Assembly: GCF_023278565.1 (NCBI RefSeq)
Contig: NC_064682.1
Location: forward strand, 3,038,001 to 3,102,000
Reading direction: 5' to 3'
Source of the DNA: Colletotrichum lupini
Lineage: Eukaryota; Ascomycota; Sordariomycetes; Glomerellales; Glomerellaceae
DNA: 64,000 nucleotides
The translations under genes and the position numbers were made by a program. The notes beneath the pieces were generated by a model. It was given only the letters and a program-made list of their open reading frames with translations, was not told the DNA's origin and searched no databases. Below, in pieces: positions 31,877-43,500 of the stretch (position 1 is its first letter; every line of letters begins with the position of its first letter).

Positions 31877-33202
31877 ATGGCTAGAACCAGAATTATGGGA
31901 GGTGGTGGGTCCCCGGCCGCTCCTGCCGTTTCTGCCTCTCCTGCTGCTGGCAATAATATCACCAGCCATCAGCCAGATTCACCTTTGAACACCCGAAAAC
32001 TTCGCGTGTCCCTCAACCTTGGCTCCCAAATATCCAATACCTCATCTCCCACTCGTGGCAGCCTTCGTTCCGGTCGCAACAGACTTTCTCTTCCATCATT
32101 GTCATCCACTTTGCGCGAAGGCCGTATCATCCAGGACTCCAACTACGAAGCAGACGACTCGGGTTCAGCTTCTCTAGGCAAAAGAGAGACTGAAGAAATT
32201 AAAGAGTCCGAGGATTTCAAAACAACTCCCAGAGCCAGGGCGAAGAAACTCAGCCCGCGGGTAACTACCGAGAACATGTCGGCCGCCACTCCTTCAGAAG
32301 CGACGATGGGCAACACCACAGGCACCACCGACATCATGACGGACGATGAAGGTACACCAGTCAACGACAACCCGATTCCCCTCGATCTCTCCAGCGCCCG
32401 CCGAGCCAAGACCCCCGACGTGGACATCACCGGTTCATCGAGTACCTCCTCGGCTCCCTCGACCCCTACCAAGCCGGCCTCCGAGCGCCGCAAAGCCACC
32501 CCCAAGGGACCGAAGTTCATCTCTCACAAAGAGGCGAGTAGGCAGCTTCGCGATTTGATCGTCGCCCACAACGAGAAGGGAGCCGAGATGAAAGAAACGT
32601 CGGCGCTGTACAAAGACTTGATACGCGAGGAGAATGCGACCCCGATTATCCTTGACGAATGCGTTGCTATCGCTAGTGCTCGACTTGTGCGAGCCATTGA
32701 CGATGTCGAGGCTCTTGAGGCTGGTCATCCGCCGAGAGTGGTGCTATATCCGGCCGATAGAATTCCTGAGCTTCTTGCTGCTGTCGAGAAAGCCGAGGCC
32801 GAAAGAGACGCGTTCGATGCCGAGAATCAGCGCCTGTTTGCACAAATGGCCACGTTGAATGAGGAGATCTACGCTCTGAAGGCCAAGGTGAAAGTTGCCA
32901 GAAAGGTCGAGCGTGAAGCCAGAATGCGAGAGAACTTGTCAACTCCCTCGCCGGCCTGCAACAAACCCATTGCGCCTTCTGGATCTGGGCTGCCGGTCAT
33001 TCTCGGAACCCCGATCGATTCGACGCCTACCACTGTTGGACAGTTGGGATTGACTAACAAAACACCTGGTCTGGATCAATCTCCCGCTAGCTCAAAGACC
33101 ATCGTCCAGAAGTCAACTGCGCGGAACTCCAGAGCGGGCATGCGGGCATCGAGCTTGAATAACCCTCAGACGCCCACTAGAAAGAGAAAGGCTCGACACT
33201 GA
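31877..33202 (+). CDS. Nuclear-type coiled-coil protein of unknown function (gene H)
   Basis: An intronless frame of 441 aa from the ATG of MARTRIMGGGG to TGA; the frame is open further upstream but without ATG. Residues 1-210 are Ser/Thr/Pro-rich with many SP/TP sites, thus probably disordered and phosphorylatable. Residues about 215-282 form a predicted helical domain (EASRQLRDLIVAHNEKGAEM onward). Residues about 296-352 look like a coiled coil (ELLAAVEKAEAERDAFDAEN). The C-terminal end, PTRKRKARH, is a likely nuclear localisation signal. No catalytic motif was seen. Divergent from gene G. Codon use is ordinary and there is no sign of RIP. Confidence 0.8.
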   Translation: MARTRIMGGGGSPAAPAVSASPAAGNNITSHQPDSPLNTRKLRVSLNLGSQISNTSSPTRGSLRSGRNRLSLPSLSSTLREGRIIQDSNYEADDSGSASLGKRETEEIKESEDFKTTPRARAKKLSPRVTTENMSAATPSEATMGNTTGTTDIMTDDEGTPVNDNPIPLDLSSARRAKTPDVDITGSSSTSSAPSTPTKPASERRKATPKGPKFISHKEASRQLRDLIVAHNEKGAEMKETSALYKDLIREENATPIILDECVAIASARLVRAIDDVEALEAGHPPRVVLYPADRIPELLAAVEKAEAERDAFDAENQRLFAQMATLNEEIYALKAKVKVARKVEREARMRENLSTPSPACNKPIAPSGSGLPVILGTPIDSTPTTVGQLGLTNKTPGLDQSPASSKTIVQKSTARNSRAGMRASSLNNPQTPTRKRKARH

Positions 33203-34250
33203 TGGTTTTGGGCTATTGCTGATCTCTCGCCTGGGAACAAGAGCTCTTCTTATCCTACTTGCCTGCGCGACATTGTATGATTACACAGTCGCCAAGTCGC
33301 AAAGGTAAGTTGGCGTTGATTGTTCGAATAAGCTTTGTCCGTTTCTAATGCAAAAGCAGATGCGCCTTGACCATGACTAAGCTTGCTATGAGCTCATTAA
33401 CCACAATTGCTTGCGATCAACAAGCATACTTGCGACTTCGTGATCTGTTTTCCTACCAAACTTGCCGTCGGGCTGTATGTCAATACTCCGTTCAAACATT
33501 TGCTCAAAAACCAGCTAACTTGTATTTCACATGCAGGTTGTCCCGCTTTAGCCCCGAGAGCTAATCCATGGCCAAAGGTACCCCAAATTGCGACTAAATT
33601 TGGCAGAAGTCTCATGACATGTCCGCGGATCGCGGAGCCGGATGGACCAGGTACCAAATGCCGCTTGCATGATCTTCCGCCAATGCAGACGCGGCAGCGG
33701 GTTGCGCCGCTGACACCTCTCGATGCATGTTACCATCAAAGCATGGCACTTTTCCCCGCGTTCTCCAGACTAGACAGTCTAGACTAGCCGCGCAGCATAC
33801 CATTCTACCGAGCTTGGGGGGTTTCCAGGCACGCACATTGGGTCGCATATGCGGGGAGGATTGGAGCTAGGCATTGGCGGCTTTTGAGGGATGATGATGA
33901 TGTGTTGGAATATGAATTGGCAAACGGGATACGGCGGGCCACGCATTTGGCTTAGACTGATGTCGTGACTCAGGATATCCAGGGGACACGTTTGGTATCG
34001 TATCCATACCTGTTATCGCTTTGCGCATTCTTGTACAGTATTTTCAGGCACGCCCGCCATGAATCAGATCTGTTTCCCTTCTGCCCCTTCGCCGTTCTAT
34101 CTTACTCTTGACTAACGATCCCGTAGTAGAATACAGCTTGGCGATCATAATCGAGCTCGTATCCGCCTTCTATTCACGGACAATTTGTCACTACTGTCCG
34201 TCGGATCCCGGCACCACGTTGTCGCTGATAATCTAACTCTAAACATGGGA
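33203..34250. other. 3' flank of gene H
   Basis: About 1 kb with small overlapping frames on both strands. No gene or repeat is supported. Confidence 0.4.
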
Positions 34251-34574
34251 TTACCGTAGAAACTCGAGCACTTCAAACTTGCGTTAGCCCGTGCCAACCC
34301 TGCTAGCGCTCTGGCAGAACCGTAATACTGCCCAAAGTGGTCAAATGTGGCCGCCAGCATTCCGATCAATCTGGCCAATAAGAGCTCGCTGTCGAGGCTA
34401 GAGGTAGTTGGGCAGGAGTAAAGAATGGAAAATAATCACTTACCGCCCTCTACATACGGTATAGTCGATTAAATAATCTAATATAATTAACCCCCCCGAA
34501 AAAGTTTAGTATGGGCAGCTAGCAGGGTTGGCACGGGCTAACGCAAGTTTGAAGTGCTCGAGTTTCTACGGTAA
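34251..34574. repeat. Perfect 57-bp inverted repeat around a 210-bp spacer
   Basis: The arm at 34251-34307 (starting TTACCGTAGAAACTCGAGCA) is the exact reverse complement of 34518-34574. Similarity stops at both arm ends. The spacer contains no long frame and has an AT-rich part followed by seven C near 34490. It looks like a fold-back or MITE-like insertion, or a transcribable hairpin. No target duplication could be defined. It lies about 440 bp before the GH30 gene start. Confidence 0.9.
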
Positions 34575-35016
34575 CCCCTCGCGCCCTCGCCCAGACTGCG
34601 GGGCACAGCCTGAGCTCGAGACTCTACGTGATCCTTAACCACCATCAACGCCACATCCGTGCCGGACCCAACCGACCGAGCTCCGTTTCCCAGAAGCGAC
34701 TCAACCGCCGTTTCGACGAACGACCAATGGTCCGGCTAAGTTACCACTGAATAAAACCGTTAGGTCGGGTAATTCTAGCTTCCCTTTCCAAGAGACTCAA
34801 GCTATCACACGGCCCGGGTATCCCCGTTCACGATGGCACTCTAACATACGAGGTCCACCATTCGAGTCAGCTCCCCTGCTCCCGTATCTCACTCGAGGGA
34901 AGGAGGTCGACTTGGCTGCGTAGGATCGTGTGAGCATAAGAAGCAGACGAACCTCTATCCTGGGTTGTATCTGAAGTCCTTGTCCCAGCAGGCCCCGGCT
35001 TCTCGATCTCTCAGCC
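34575..35016. promoter_or_regulatory. Upstream region of the GH30 gene
   Basis: 442 bp between the inverted repeat and the start codon. It should hold the promoter; no element can be named with confidence. Confidence 0.35.
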
Positions 35017-36462
35017 ATGCACTTCAAGACTCTCGCCGCCTTGGCCGTGAGCCTGGCCTCCGTCTCCCCCGCTGCTGCAGACACAACGACCACCATCGAC
35101 GCCAAGTCGAACCGTGGCACCTGGGAGGGATGGGGAACCTCTCTCGCCTGGTGGGCGAAGCGCTTCGGCACCCGCGATGACCTCGCCGACATCTTCTTCA
35201 CCACCAAGACCACTACCTTCGGCGGCGCAAGCCTCCCCGGTCTGGGCTTCAATATCGTTCGTCACAATGCCGGTGCTTGCAGCACGAACAGCATCAACGG
35301 CGAGAGCATGGTGGTCTCGACCAAGATGATGGCGTCCCGGCAGATTGACGGACACTGGGTCGACTACACCAACACCGACCCGGCCTCGTCTGCCTGGAAG
35401 TGGGACGTCGACGTGAACCAGCGCACCATGATGCAAAAGGCCAAGAGCCGCGGCGCAAACCGCTTCGAGCTCTTCTCCAACTCACCCATGTGGTGGGCAA
35501 CCAAGAACCACAACCCGTCCGGTTCCGCCGACGGCAGCGAGAACATCCAGTCGTTGAACCTCCAGCAGCACGCTGTCTACATGGCCAACATTGCCAAGTA
35601 CGCAAAGGACAACTGGGGCATCACCTTCGAGACCGTCGAGCCCTTCAACGAGCCCACCGCGAACTGGTGGAAGGCCGACGGCACACAGGAAGGCTGCCAC
35701 ATTGACGTCGCCACGCAGGCGACAATCATCAACTACCTCCGCACCGAGCTCAACAACCGCGGCCTCACCAGCATGTCCATCGCCGCCTCGGACGAGTCCT
35801 ACTACGACCAGGCCGTCACCACGCTTCAGAACCTCGGCGACGCCGCCCTCAAGAACGTCGCGCGGATCAACGTCCACGGGTACCAGTACGCCAGCAGCGC
35901 CCGCGACAAGGTCTACTCCCTCGCCTCGGCGCGCGGCCTCCGTCTCTGGAACAGCGAGTACGGCGAGAGCGACGCGACGGGCGAGAGGCTCGTGAGCAAC
36001 ATGCTTCTCGACTTCCGATGGCTGCGGCCCACGGGTTGGGTGTACTGGCAGGTTCTTGACGGCGGCGGCTGGGGTGTTATTGATGCGGACAATGAGGCTG
36101 GTACGCTTGGCTCGGCGAACCAGAAGTACTTTGTCTTTGCGCAGTTTGCGCGCCATATCCGCGAGGGCATGCGTATTCTGGATGGCGGTTCGGATAATGT
36201 TGTCGCTGCGTACGATGCCGCCAACTCGAAGCTTATCATCGTTGCTGTCAACTGGGGCGCGGCGCAGTACCTCAACTTTGACCTGAGCGGATTCTCGCAA
36301 GCGTCGACGAACGGAGCTACTGTCACGCGGTGGAGAACGCAGATTGGAAGCGGTGATCGCTATGTGCAGGCGACTGATACTACGATCAGCGGGACCAAGT
36401 TCTGGAGTTACTTTGAGACCAAGATGGTGCAGACGTTTGAGATTCCCAACGTCAAATTGTGA
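35017..36462 (+). CDS. Secreted endo-beta-1,6-galactanase, GH30 subfamily 5 type
   Basis: 481 aa, single exon. Residues 1-21 form a signal peptide (hydrophobic run ending AAA). The rest is a GH30 (beta/alpha)8 enzyme with its C-terminal beta part. GWGTSLAWWA near residue 39, the acid/base Glu212 in VEPFNEP and the nucleophile Glu314 in LWNSEYGE are visible. By family knowledge the closest fungal enzymes (Trichoderma, Neurospora) cleave beta-1,6-galactan side chains of plant arabinogalactan proteins; this protein should act outside the cell on plant cell-wall or AGP glycans. Length is normal and all key residues are present. Codons are strongly G/C-ending, unlike the finger-family genes, which suggests higher expression or a different history. 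Confidence 0.92.
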   Translation: MHFKTLAALAVSLASVSPAAADTTTTIDAKSNRGTWEGWGTSLAWWAKRFGTRDDLADIFFTTKTTTFGGASLPGLGFNIVRHNAGACSTNSINGESMVVSTKMMASRQIDGHWVDYTNTDPASSAWKWDVDVNQRTMMQKAKSRGANRFELFSNSPMWWATKNHNPSGSADGSENIQSLNLQQHAVYMANIAKYAKDNWGITFETVEPFNEPTANWWKADGTQEGCHIDVATQATIINYLRTELNNRGLTSMSIAASDESYYDQAVTTLQNLGDAALKNVARINVHGYQYASSARDKVYSLASARGLRLWNSEYGESDATGERLVSNMLLDFRWLRPTGWVYWQVLDGGGWGVIDADNEAGTLGSANQKYFVFAQFARHIREGMRILDGGSDNVVAAYDAANSKLIIVAVNWGAAQYLNFDLSGFSQASTNGATVTRWRTQIGSGDRYVQATDTTISGTKFWSYFETKMVQTFEIPNVKL

Positions 36463-36834
36463 TTGGGTTCGGAGGTTAATTTCGCGATGTTATTCTCCTA
36501 GGATACACGGAAGCAGAGTCCTTTCAAGGTTGACAAGTAATGAAATCATATTTAAGCACCTAAATTCTCCCAAAGTCAAGTGAAAGTTTCAGGTCTCGAA
36601 TAGGTCAAGGGACATGAAGACTCAACATACGTTCCAATGCTGAAACGATGAGACTTGACGGCATGTGCTTCGCCCACCCAATCATCAAACGTGCAAATAT
36701 TCGTTGACTAGACAATCTTCGGTTGACATATCGCGTCTGCTCCGTATCCGCCATCTAGGCTCAAGTTGACGACCTCCATGGCTGAGTACCGGCCGAGCCC
36801 AACCTCAAAGAAAGACACCACATCAGACCCGACC
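36463..36834. other. Spacer between converging genes
   Basis: 372 bp holding the 3' ends of the GH30 gene and of the minus-strand gene J. No clear terminator motif. Confidence 0.4.
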
Positions 36835-37310
36835 TCAAAAGCGCCTAATTGCAATGGGACCTAGTCTTGATGCGTGGTGTTGTCGTATATTGTCCGCGAC
36901 ACGTGCCCCCATCCCTCGTACACTATCATCACAGCGGGAAACCATTAGCTGTCTCCCTCTACATTTCAGACATCGCGGGGAGGAAGTCGGAACAAAAAGG
37001 TGGGTACGAACAAAGTTCTTGCACTGGTATCTGCGTTCACCGTGAGGCCCGTGAATGATGCATTGGTTCGATGCTATAGCGCACATCTAACATTATCGTT
37101 AGTTCTCACTGTGTCCTTGCTGGTGTTTGGTGGGTTTCTTACACCCCACATCATCCATGGCTTTTCTACTTTGTGAGGAGGCGGTTTCGCCATTGCGTCA
37201 TTTGCGACGTCTTCGAAGTCTGTCATGTCCGTGACATCTTCGACAGGCAAGGCGGCGGTGGCGCCGAGGCCGAGGAGCATCGCGACAACGAGAAGATTAG
37301 GTAGACGCAT
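36835..37310 (-). CDS. Small secreted cysteine-containing protein (gene J)
   Basis: Exons 37143-37310 and 36835-37086 flank a 56-bp intron (GTAAGA donor, ACTAAC branch, TTAG acceptor) in phase 0; 139 aa. Residues 1-22 (MRLPNLLVVAMLLGLGATAA) are a clear signal peptide, followed by an acidic, propeptide-like stretch. All six Cys lie in exon 2 in the pattern C-x6-C-x12-C-x16-C-x2-C-x9-C. No enzyme motif was found. This is the general profile of fungal secreted effectors or cell-surface proteins, but no family is recognised. A further intron in exon 2 (GTACCC to TGTAG) cannot be excluded and would shorten the C-terminus. Confidence 0.65.
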
Positions 37311-38105
37311 TTTTATAATATGTTCAAATGAGTGGCGTATGTTGTAGTTTTGCGATTACACGTTTTATGATGAGGGGGGAAGGAGGTCGAGGGGGTCTTA
37401 AGGACTTCCCGGCGATCCGGGTTGTCAATATTTGTTCACATTTCCGGGGTAGACTTTCAGCCACGAAGTCTCCGTCAGATTCTTATACAATCAAGACCTT
37501 TGCAGCTTCCATCTTGATGGTGCCCGCTACCCGTTGGTCAAGTACGATGATAGTTGACGTTTGCATGAGAAGCGAAATTTCCACCAACTGCCGATGACGA
37601 AGATATCTGGTGGTTTTTTTCGCCTGACAAGTCGGCGCGGCAGGATCCAGATAGTGACTTGTGCGGAGCTGTCGTTAAAAGCCTACCATATGGCCAGGAC
37701 AACCACTACTACCTCAGTATACCCTGACTTCTAGTCAATTGCTGTCTCCCAAGGATTGACGCCCGCCGGAGTCTTGTAAAACTCCATTCCGAACTTCAGG
37801 GTTCGCAGAAGTCTTGCTCCACTTACCGGACCTGGAAGGTTTGCAAGGGACTTTGGGCGCTTGATTGGATTCTGGTTGGCGTTGGGCCGTGCCTGAGAGG
37901 AAACCCCCGGTAGCGGCGCAGGGCGGCCGGAGGGATGCTGATCCCTCCAGCCCAGAGACGACAGCAGGCTTCCGCAGAATGTAAGTAAATGATCAAACAA
38001 ATGTCCGTTCACCTTAGACGCTCAAGCCTAAACGTAATCACCGGACGCACAGTCATCTTCAGTTATTAATATTGGCTCACATTAGTAACTGCAGCTTCAA
38101 TCTCC
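37311..38105. other. Divergent spacer between genes J and K
   Basis: About 795 bp that should contain the promoters of both secreted-protein genes. No supported gene. Confidence 0.4.
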
Positions 38106-38810
38106 ATGTTTTTCTTCAAAGCCATCTTTATCTTGACATTGACAGCCCTGAGCTCATATGCTCTAGACTCTAGCCCTCCTGAAACACACGATTTTCCTCA
38201 GCCTGCTTTTTACGTCGACCTTACAATGGACGAGTTTCTATCACTTCACGACCAATATAAACAGTGGCATCAAAAGACAGCCATTAAACGCGACTACGTC
38301 TTGAATGAGCTGGATGAAGTCTGTCTACTTATCGGGCCCATGTATCGATTTCAAAATGGATGGTGTTCTGCCCCTGCGAACCATAGAAAATTCTACTGCC
38401 ACATTCCAGGCATCCCGTCATCCTGCGAGGAGAGAAATAGGCTGAGTGGAACACGGGCCTGTGGAAAGAATACGCTGTGTAAGACACGCCAGATTCAGAA
38501 CGCACCAGGCACCTCGGTTCAATATCCCTATTGCGAAGCAGAGGTCAATGTCAACAAGCCTACTGGAAGCAGTAGCTATCAGGGTGGATTTGATTGGGAC
38601 ACGGTTGAATCGTCAAGCTGGGCATCCATCCATGCTACGGCAGTACAGGGCCAGCATCTTGGATATCAATATACAGATGGGTCTTACTCCAATACGGGGC
38701 AGGGTTCTTCATGGTCCTGTATCCGATGCCCTTGGGGTTCGGGTGCAAAACTTCGCATGACTCATCCGAACAACCCAACGGAGGGATATGTCAGCGCTTT
38801 TACCCTTTAA
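38106..38810 (+). CDS. Secreted cysteine-rich protein (gene K)
   Basis: 234 aa, single exon. The signal peptide is residues 1-19 or so (MFFFKAIFILTLTALSSYA). The mature protein has nine Cys, most in residues 70-145 (GWCS, FYCH, SSCEE, RACGK, TLCK, PYCEAE) with two more close together near the end (SCIRC). It has no membrane segment after the signal and no catalytic motif that I recognise. It is probably exported and disulfide-bonded. The odd number of Cys leaves one free or intermolecular. Divergent from gene J, another secreted protein. Effector-like by profile only. Confidence 0.8.
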   Translation: MFFFKAIFILTLTALSSYALDSSPPETHDFPQPAFYVDLTMDEFLSLHDQYKQWHQKTAIKRDYVLNELDEVCLLIGPMYRFQNGWCSAPANHRKFYCHIPGIPSSCEERNRLSGTRACGKNTLCKTRQIQNAPGTSVQYPYCEAEVNVNKPTGSSSYQGGFDWDTVESSSWASIHATAVQGQHLGYQYTDGSYSNTGQGSSWSCIRCPWGSGAKLRMTHPNNPTEGYVSAFTL

Positions 38811-39374
38811 GAACAAAGAAAAACACATACCGAGGCATCTCATAGTTGTAGTCTAGCTCTCGCAGTTACATATCCGGAGACGATAGGCTCTTGACAAGAC
38901 CAGGGTGTGGAGGGGTGAAAAGGAGCTTGCTTCAGTAAAATAGCCAGAAAATAGTCCAGTCGACTTTATAAGGACTAATCTTGTTAACTAGAGGCGGTAC
39001 ATTCTAGGCTTTGTAACCTAAGGCTTGCTATAAAACTTCAATTAGATAAACCCAACTACCTTAGCTCAACACTCCCTTCAATTACGTCATTCACCTTGAC
39101 TTTTGAAATGAGATAAAAATATATCGCCAAGGTCGCTTTGAAATAAACCGTGAAATTTGATCTCGGGCTATCCCATCGACTGCTACAAAGCGACAGTACA
39201 ATGGTCTCCAGCTTTTCTCCAAATTCTCCGAGATATGAATTTTTTAATTTGCGGATATAGTGGGAATAAATCGGAACAACGCCTGATTAGTTCTTCCCCC
39301 GCACTCGGATGTACTATCGCCTTGTAGCAGTCGATGGGATATGACCGCCACAACATCGCACAGTCGCTTCTTAC
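38811..39374. other. Intergenic region
   Basis: About 560 bp, somewhat AT-rich near 38935-39060. No gene is supported. Confidence 0.35.
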
Positions 39375-39818
39375 TGTCACGACCCAACGTGCATGACCAA
39401 GACCAGGGTCTGCCCCGCAGGCTTGCGGCGGCTGCGGCACACCACATGTGCAAGCAGACGGGAACATAGGGTGACTCACGCGGAACGGAAGAACTATGGC
39501 AAAGTCACGTGCAGATGAGATAAGATCAATGAGCGCCTGCGCCATAGTGAGCACTCACCAATCCACTAAGCGATCACTCGACAAACAAGGTGATCACCAA
39601 CAAAGGATATGTTCAGGAACAGGACTTATATATAGGATGGACTTAAGCCGGGCTCAAGAACAGACTTCTATAGCTTCTTCAGCAATCAATTTAGTATTCG
39701 ATCTCACGATCACTTTCAGCTATCTTAACTAAGAATCCCTCTGATAAGATTACGATTAACCACCAAAGCCTTACGACTTACAGCACATAGCTTCAGGGAA
39801 GCTGTCACGGCCACGACA
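39375..39818 (+). repeat. Possible solo LTR of another retrotransposon family
   Basis: About 444 bp beginning TGTCACGACCC and ending GGCCACGACA, with TATATATAGG near 39626. Such TGTCACGA starts and TATA placement are typical of Ty3/gypsy LTRs of fungi (family knowledge). The text after it (TTGGTACCCGCAG) could be a primer-binding site. The flanking bases CTTAC and CTATT do not match, so no target duplication supports the borders. It is not RIPed. Confidence 0.4.
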
Positions 39819-40020
39819 CTATTTGGTACCCGCAGCCTCAACTTCTGCTAACATACCTCACTACGACCAGCTGGCCGTAACACGATAAAGCCCCTAGGTA
39901 AAACACCTTCCTCTAGCATTTAAAGTACTCCCCGCCCACTCTACAGATCACCTGTCCATTGGCAAGCTGAGTATGAGCTCCGTCGGTGACAACTATTTCA
40001 AGATCAGTTCTGGTATGATT

Positions 40021-40290
40021 TCAAAGATAAGTACGACTTAGTTTCTTACTGCGCGGTGTAGTGACAACAGCAACATCCATAGACTTGTACTCGTCGGTTT
40101 CGGTGCACTGAATCCATCTCCAGGAGATGGTCTGGCGGCCGGGGAAGCCCAACTCGGTGGTGCGGTGTCTCAAAGCCCATTCGATATCCCCTTTGCTAAC
40201 GCGCTGAGTATTTGATCTATGGGCGCCCCAGCACCATGTAGTTTCGGCGGCTACAATGAGTTGCGCGCCGAGAAGTGTTAAGATGGCAGC
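40021..40290 (-). pseudogene. Main part of a small secreted protein gene cut off from its start by copia B1
   Basis: The minus-strand frame entering at 40290 continues exactly, through the duplicated GCTGC, the frame started at 47210 on the other side of element B1. It codes the rest of a signal peptide and then a mature part of about 75 residues with two Cys (WCWGAHRS and WIQCTETD), high-quality coding text without RIP. The frame stops at 40021. Alternatively a short 40-bp intron (40010-40049, GTAAGA...CCAG) would end it near 39993. Without its start codon the fragment cannot be expressed as a secreted protein. No family recognised. Confidence 0.8.
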
Positions 40291-40515
40291 TGTTGGTATA
40301 CACGTAGGCAGGTCAGACCTTTTGGTCGCGACTAGGTTAATAGGTCAGTATAGGTCTATTGCGTGTGTGTAAGAGGGGAAGATCGTGGGCAGAGCCCGCG
40401 GTCCCTCAGTGGGTATAGGTAGGTAGAAGGGTCCGTCTGCACGGGCCCAGACTACCTACCTACTACCCCTACCTAACTACCTAATAGGGCCCCTTTTCTA
40501 CCTCGTAATTTAATA
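40291..40515 (-). repeat. 3' LTR of copia B1
   Basis: The outer end TGTTGGTATACACG is clean. The inner end is RIP-mutated (AATTTAATA for AATCCAACA). Confidence 0.93.
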
Positions 40516-43500
40516 TTAGTAGTCTTTTACTTTTATAATAAAAAAGGCTAGAATAGGGGCTAGGTCCCCCGCTAGTAAAAACTAATAATAAAATCTATAA
40601 TTAATCTTTTATTTAAAAATACCTAAAGCTATATATTAAAATTTTAGTATAACTTTTATTATAATTATTTATATAAAAATTTTAGTATCCCCTCTTTTTA
40701 ATTACTTCTTAATCTTTAATATATATAATTTATATACTTAAACTTTTTAGAAATTGTTAAATCTAGCGTAGTTAAAAAAGAGCTTTTTATTAATCTAACT
40801 ACGCCCTAAATACGTGCGTTTTTCTCTAAGCTAAAGTTTAAAAAGCGTATACGTTTACTAAATAACTTACTACTTATAATATATTACTATTTTAACTACG
40901 TATTACTTATCTTTCTATTTTAACTAGAATAATTCCTTTACTAACGAATCGTTCGAGGGACTTATTTAGTATATTCTTTATAAACTTATTAACTAAGTTA
41001 TTATTATTACTAATCTAACGGATCTCGTAGAGCTCGCGGCGTTCGTATAATTATCTAAACACTATAATATTTATTATAAAGCGCTTTTCCTTCGTAGTAC
41101 TTAGCTTAATAAAGTATTTATATAGTAAATATAAATTTATATAAACTATAGTAAGGATTTTTAGAACGTTAAGTTATTTAATAATAAGGTCTAGGGTAGT
41201 TAAGATAGTATAAGTAACGTTAACGCTTACAACTATTTTATAAACCTCTAATACTAATACGCTCTAAGTAATCCTTTTACTTTTCGTAAAGCTATAGTAA
41301 ATAATATTACTATTAATTATAAAGCTCTCGTTAGTCTATTCTTTATTTATAAGGATAATAATATAACTTAGTTATAAAGTATAATTAGTATTATTTATAA
41401 ATAACCTATTTATAAAAACGAAGAGTTTAGTTATAGTTAGATTTAATAATACGAATATAAGCCCTCGGTCTAAGTAATCTATTTATTATTTAATATAACG
41501 GTTTAGTATAGCGTAGTTAATAAATAATAAATTTACTTAGTATTAAGTAGTAAACGACGTATTAAAAGCTATTTCTAATTAGTAAATTAATATAATATAA
41601 GTATTTTAAGCTCGCTACTTAACGAATTATTATTTAGTATTTAATACCGAGGGGTTAACCTACTTAAGCTTCTTCTTTTAGTTCTTCTATTTAAGTACTA
41701 TATTAATACTTTTTAATAAAATAATCCCGCTATTAAAAATAAGCGGCTCGTTAGTTAATAGTTACTACTTTAGTTTAGTTAATAACTTAGCGCGCTTAAG
41801 CTCGGTTTCTTCTTTTTAACTAAAAGTTTTATTTAATAATTTAATAGTATTATCGGTTTATATACTAATAATACTAAATAATCCGCTTTTTTTTATCGAG
41901 ATTAATAAGTATAGATCGAATATAGATATTATTATTTAAAGTATTTTTAAATAATACTTACTATATATTACTTATTAATAAGTACTAGATTTTATAAAAC
42001 TATATAATAACTATACGACGTATAAAATAGTACCCTTAGGGTATAAATAACGGATCTAAGCTAGTAATTAAATAAAAACCTTATAATAAAGAGGTTAGCT
42101 TGATTATATATATACTTAAGTAATATTTTATAACTAAATAACGTAGCCTTCCCGGATTAGGGTCGGGGCTAGGGTAAGGATTAAACGTTAACTAGTTCTT
42201 TAAATTATTAATAACTACGTAAAGATCTCCTTTTTTTTTTTATTATTATACCCTTATATAACTAAGTAAGACTTTTTAATAAAGTTAAGTCCTAGGTTTT
42301 TAATTTTATTAATAAATCGAGACTTAAATATCCTTATATCCCTATATTTAGGGCTAAGTTAGACGAATTTAATTACCCCTCTCTTTACTAATCTTAAAAG
42401 CTCTTTATTAATAGATTTTATAAAGGGTATTCTTAAAATAATAATAATACTCTTATTACGGAGCTTAGTAACTAGCTTAAAATTTACTTTTTTTTAAAAT
42501 ATAAAGTAAGTCATAGTTATAAAAGTATTACTATAACTACGCCGTATTAATATTATTTTAATCCTTTTATTTTATAATAGAGGGTCGTTATTAATTATAA
42601 TAACGATCTTATTAAGGACTTTATTTATAGCGGCGCTATTATTAGTTAATTAGTTAATTACGGGGATTAGTAAATAGTTAACGTATTTTATTATTATAAC
42701 TAGTAGCTCGGGGTCGACCTTTTTTAAGTATTAGGGTTTAACTATAGTAGCCTAGAAGCTTATTAAGCCGTAAAGTAATTCTATTACGTAAGTAATACTA
42801 TTTATTAAAACGAGCTTAAATAGGCCTTTCTATCCCTTACCTTCTTACTAGACTTTAATATCTAACTATAATAATAAATTAATAGTATAAGAAATATTTA
42901 GTCCGTTTTAAGTAGCTAGTACTTTACTTACTTACTTATTAATATAAAGTTTACGGACTTTTTTTATTACTTTCTTAACTACTTTTATACATTAAGTAAT
43001 ATTTAGTAATAGTAGAGATTTATTAAAAGTACGTAGAAAAGCTCTAAAAACGAGGAGTATAAGAACGAGGCTATTTAGGCTAACTATATTATTAATTATC
43101 TTAATTACGGCCTAAAGTATAGCCTCTACGCTTATTAATAAGCACTTATTTCGAATAATATCGTATACCCTTTTAAGTACTACGTAGTATTTTTTAGCCT
43201 TATTAATATTATTATAAGCTTTAATAAATATTTTTTTAACTTTAATAAATATAAATCTAATAAAAGATTTAAACTTTATAGCGCTTAAGTTCTTATTAAT
43301 ATTTATAATAATTTAGTCTAGTAGACCGAGGTAAATATTAATTTAATATAGCTAAAGAGCCTTTTATATATACTTCGTAATTATATCTACGAGGAACCTT
43401 ATTATTTAAAAAGAAATAGTAGTATTAACGACGTAAAGTATTAGTTAGTTAGTATTTTTATAATTTATTAAGTATATTATGTTAATTACGACTTTATAAT

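Noticed and set aside
35011..36326. Long frames antisense to and out of phase with the GH30 gene
   Set aside because: They arise from the strong G/C third-position bias of the real gene.
39183..39554. Minus-strand frame of 123 codons and its neighbours
   Set aside because: It overlaps the putative LTR start and shows no domain; not a gene.
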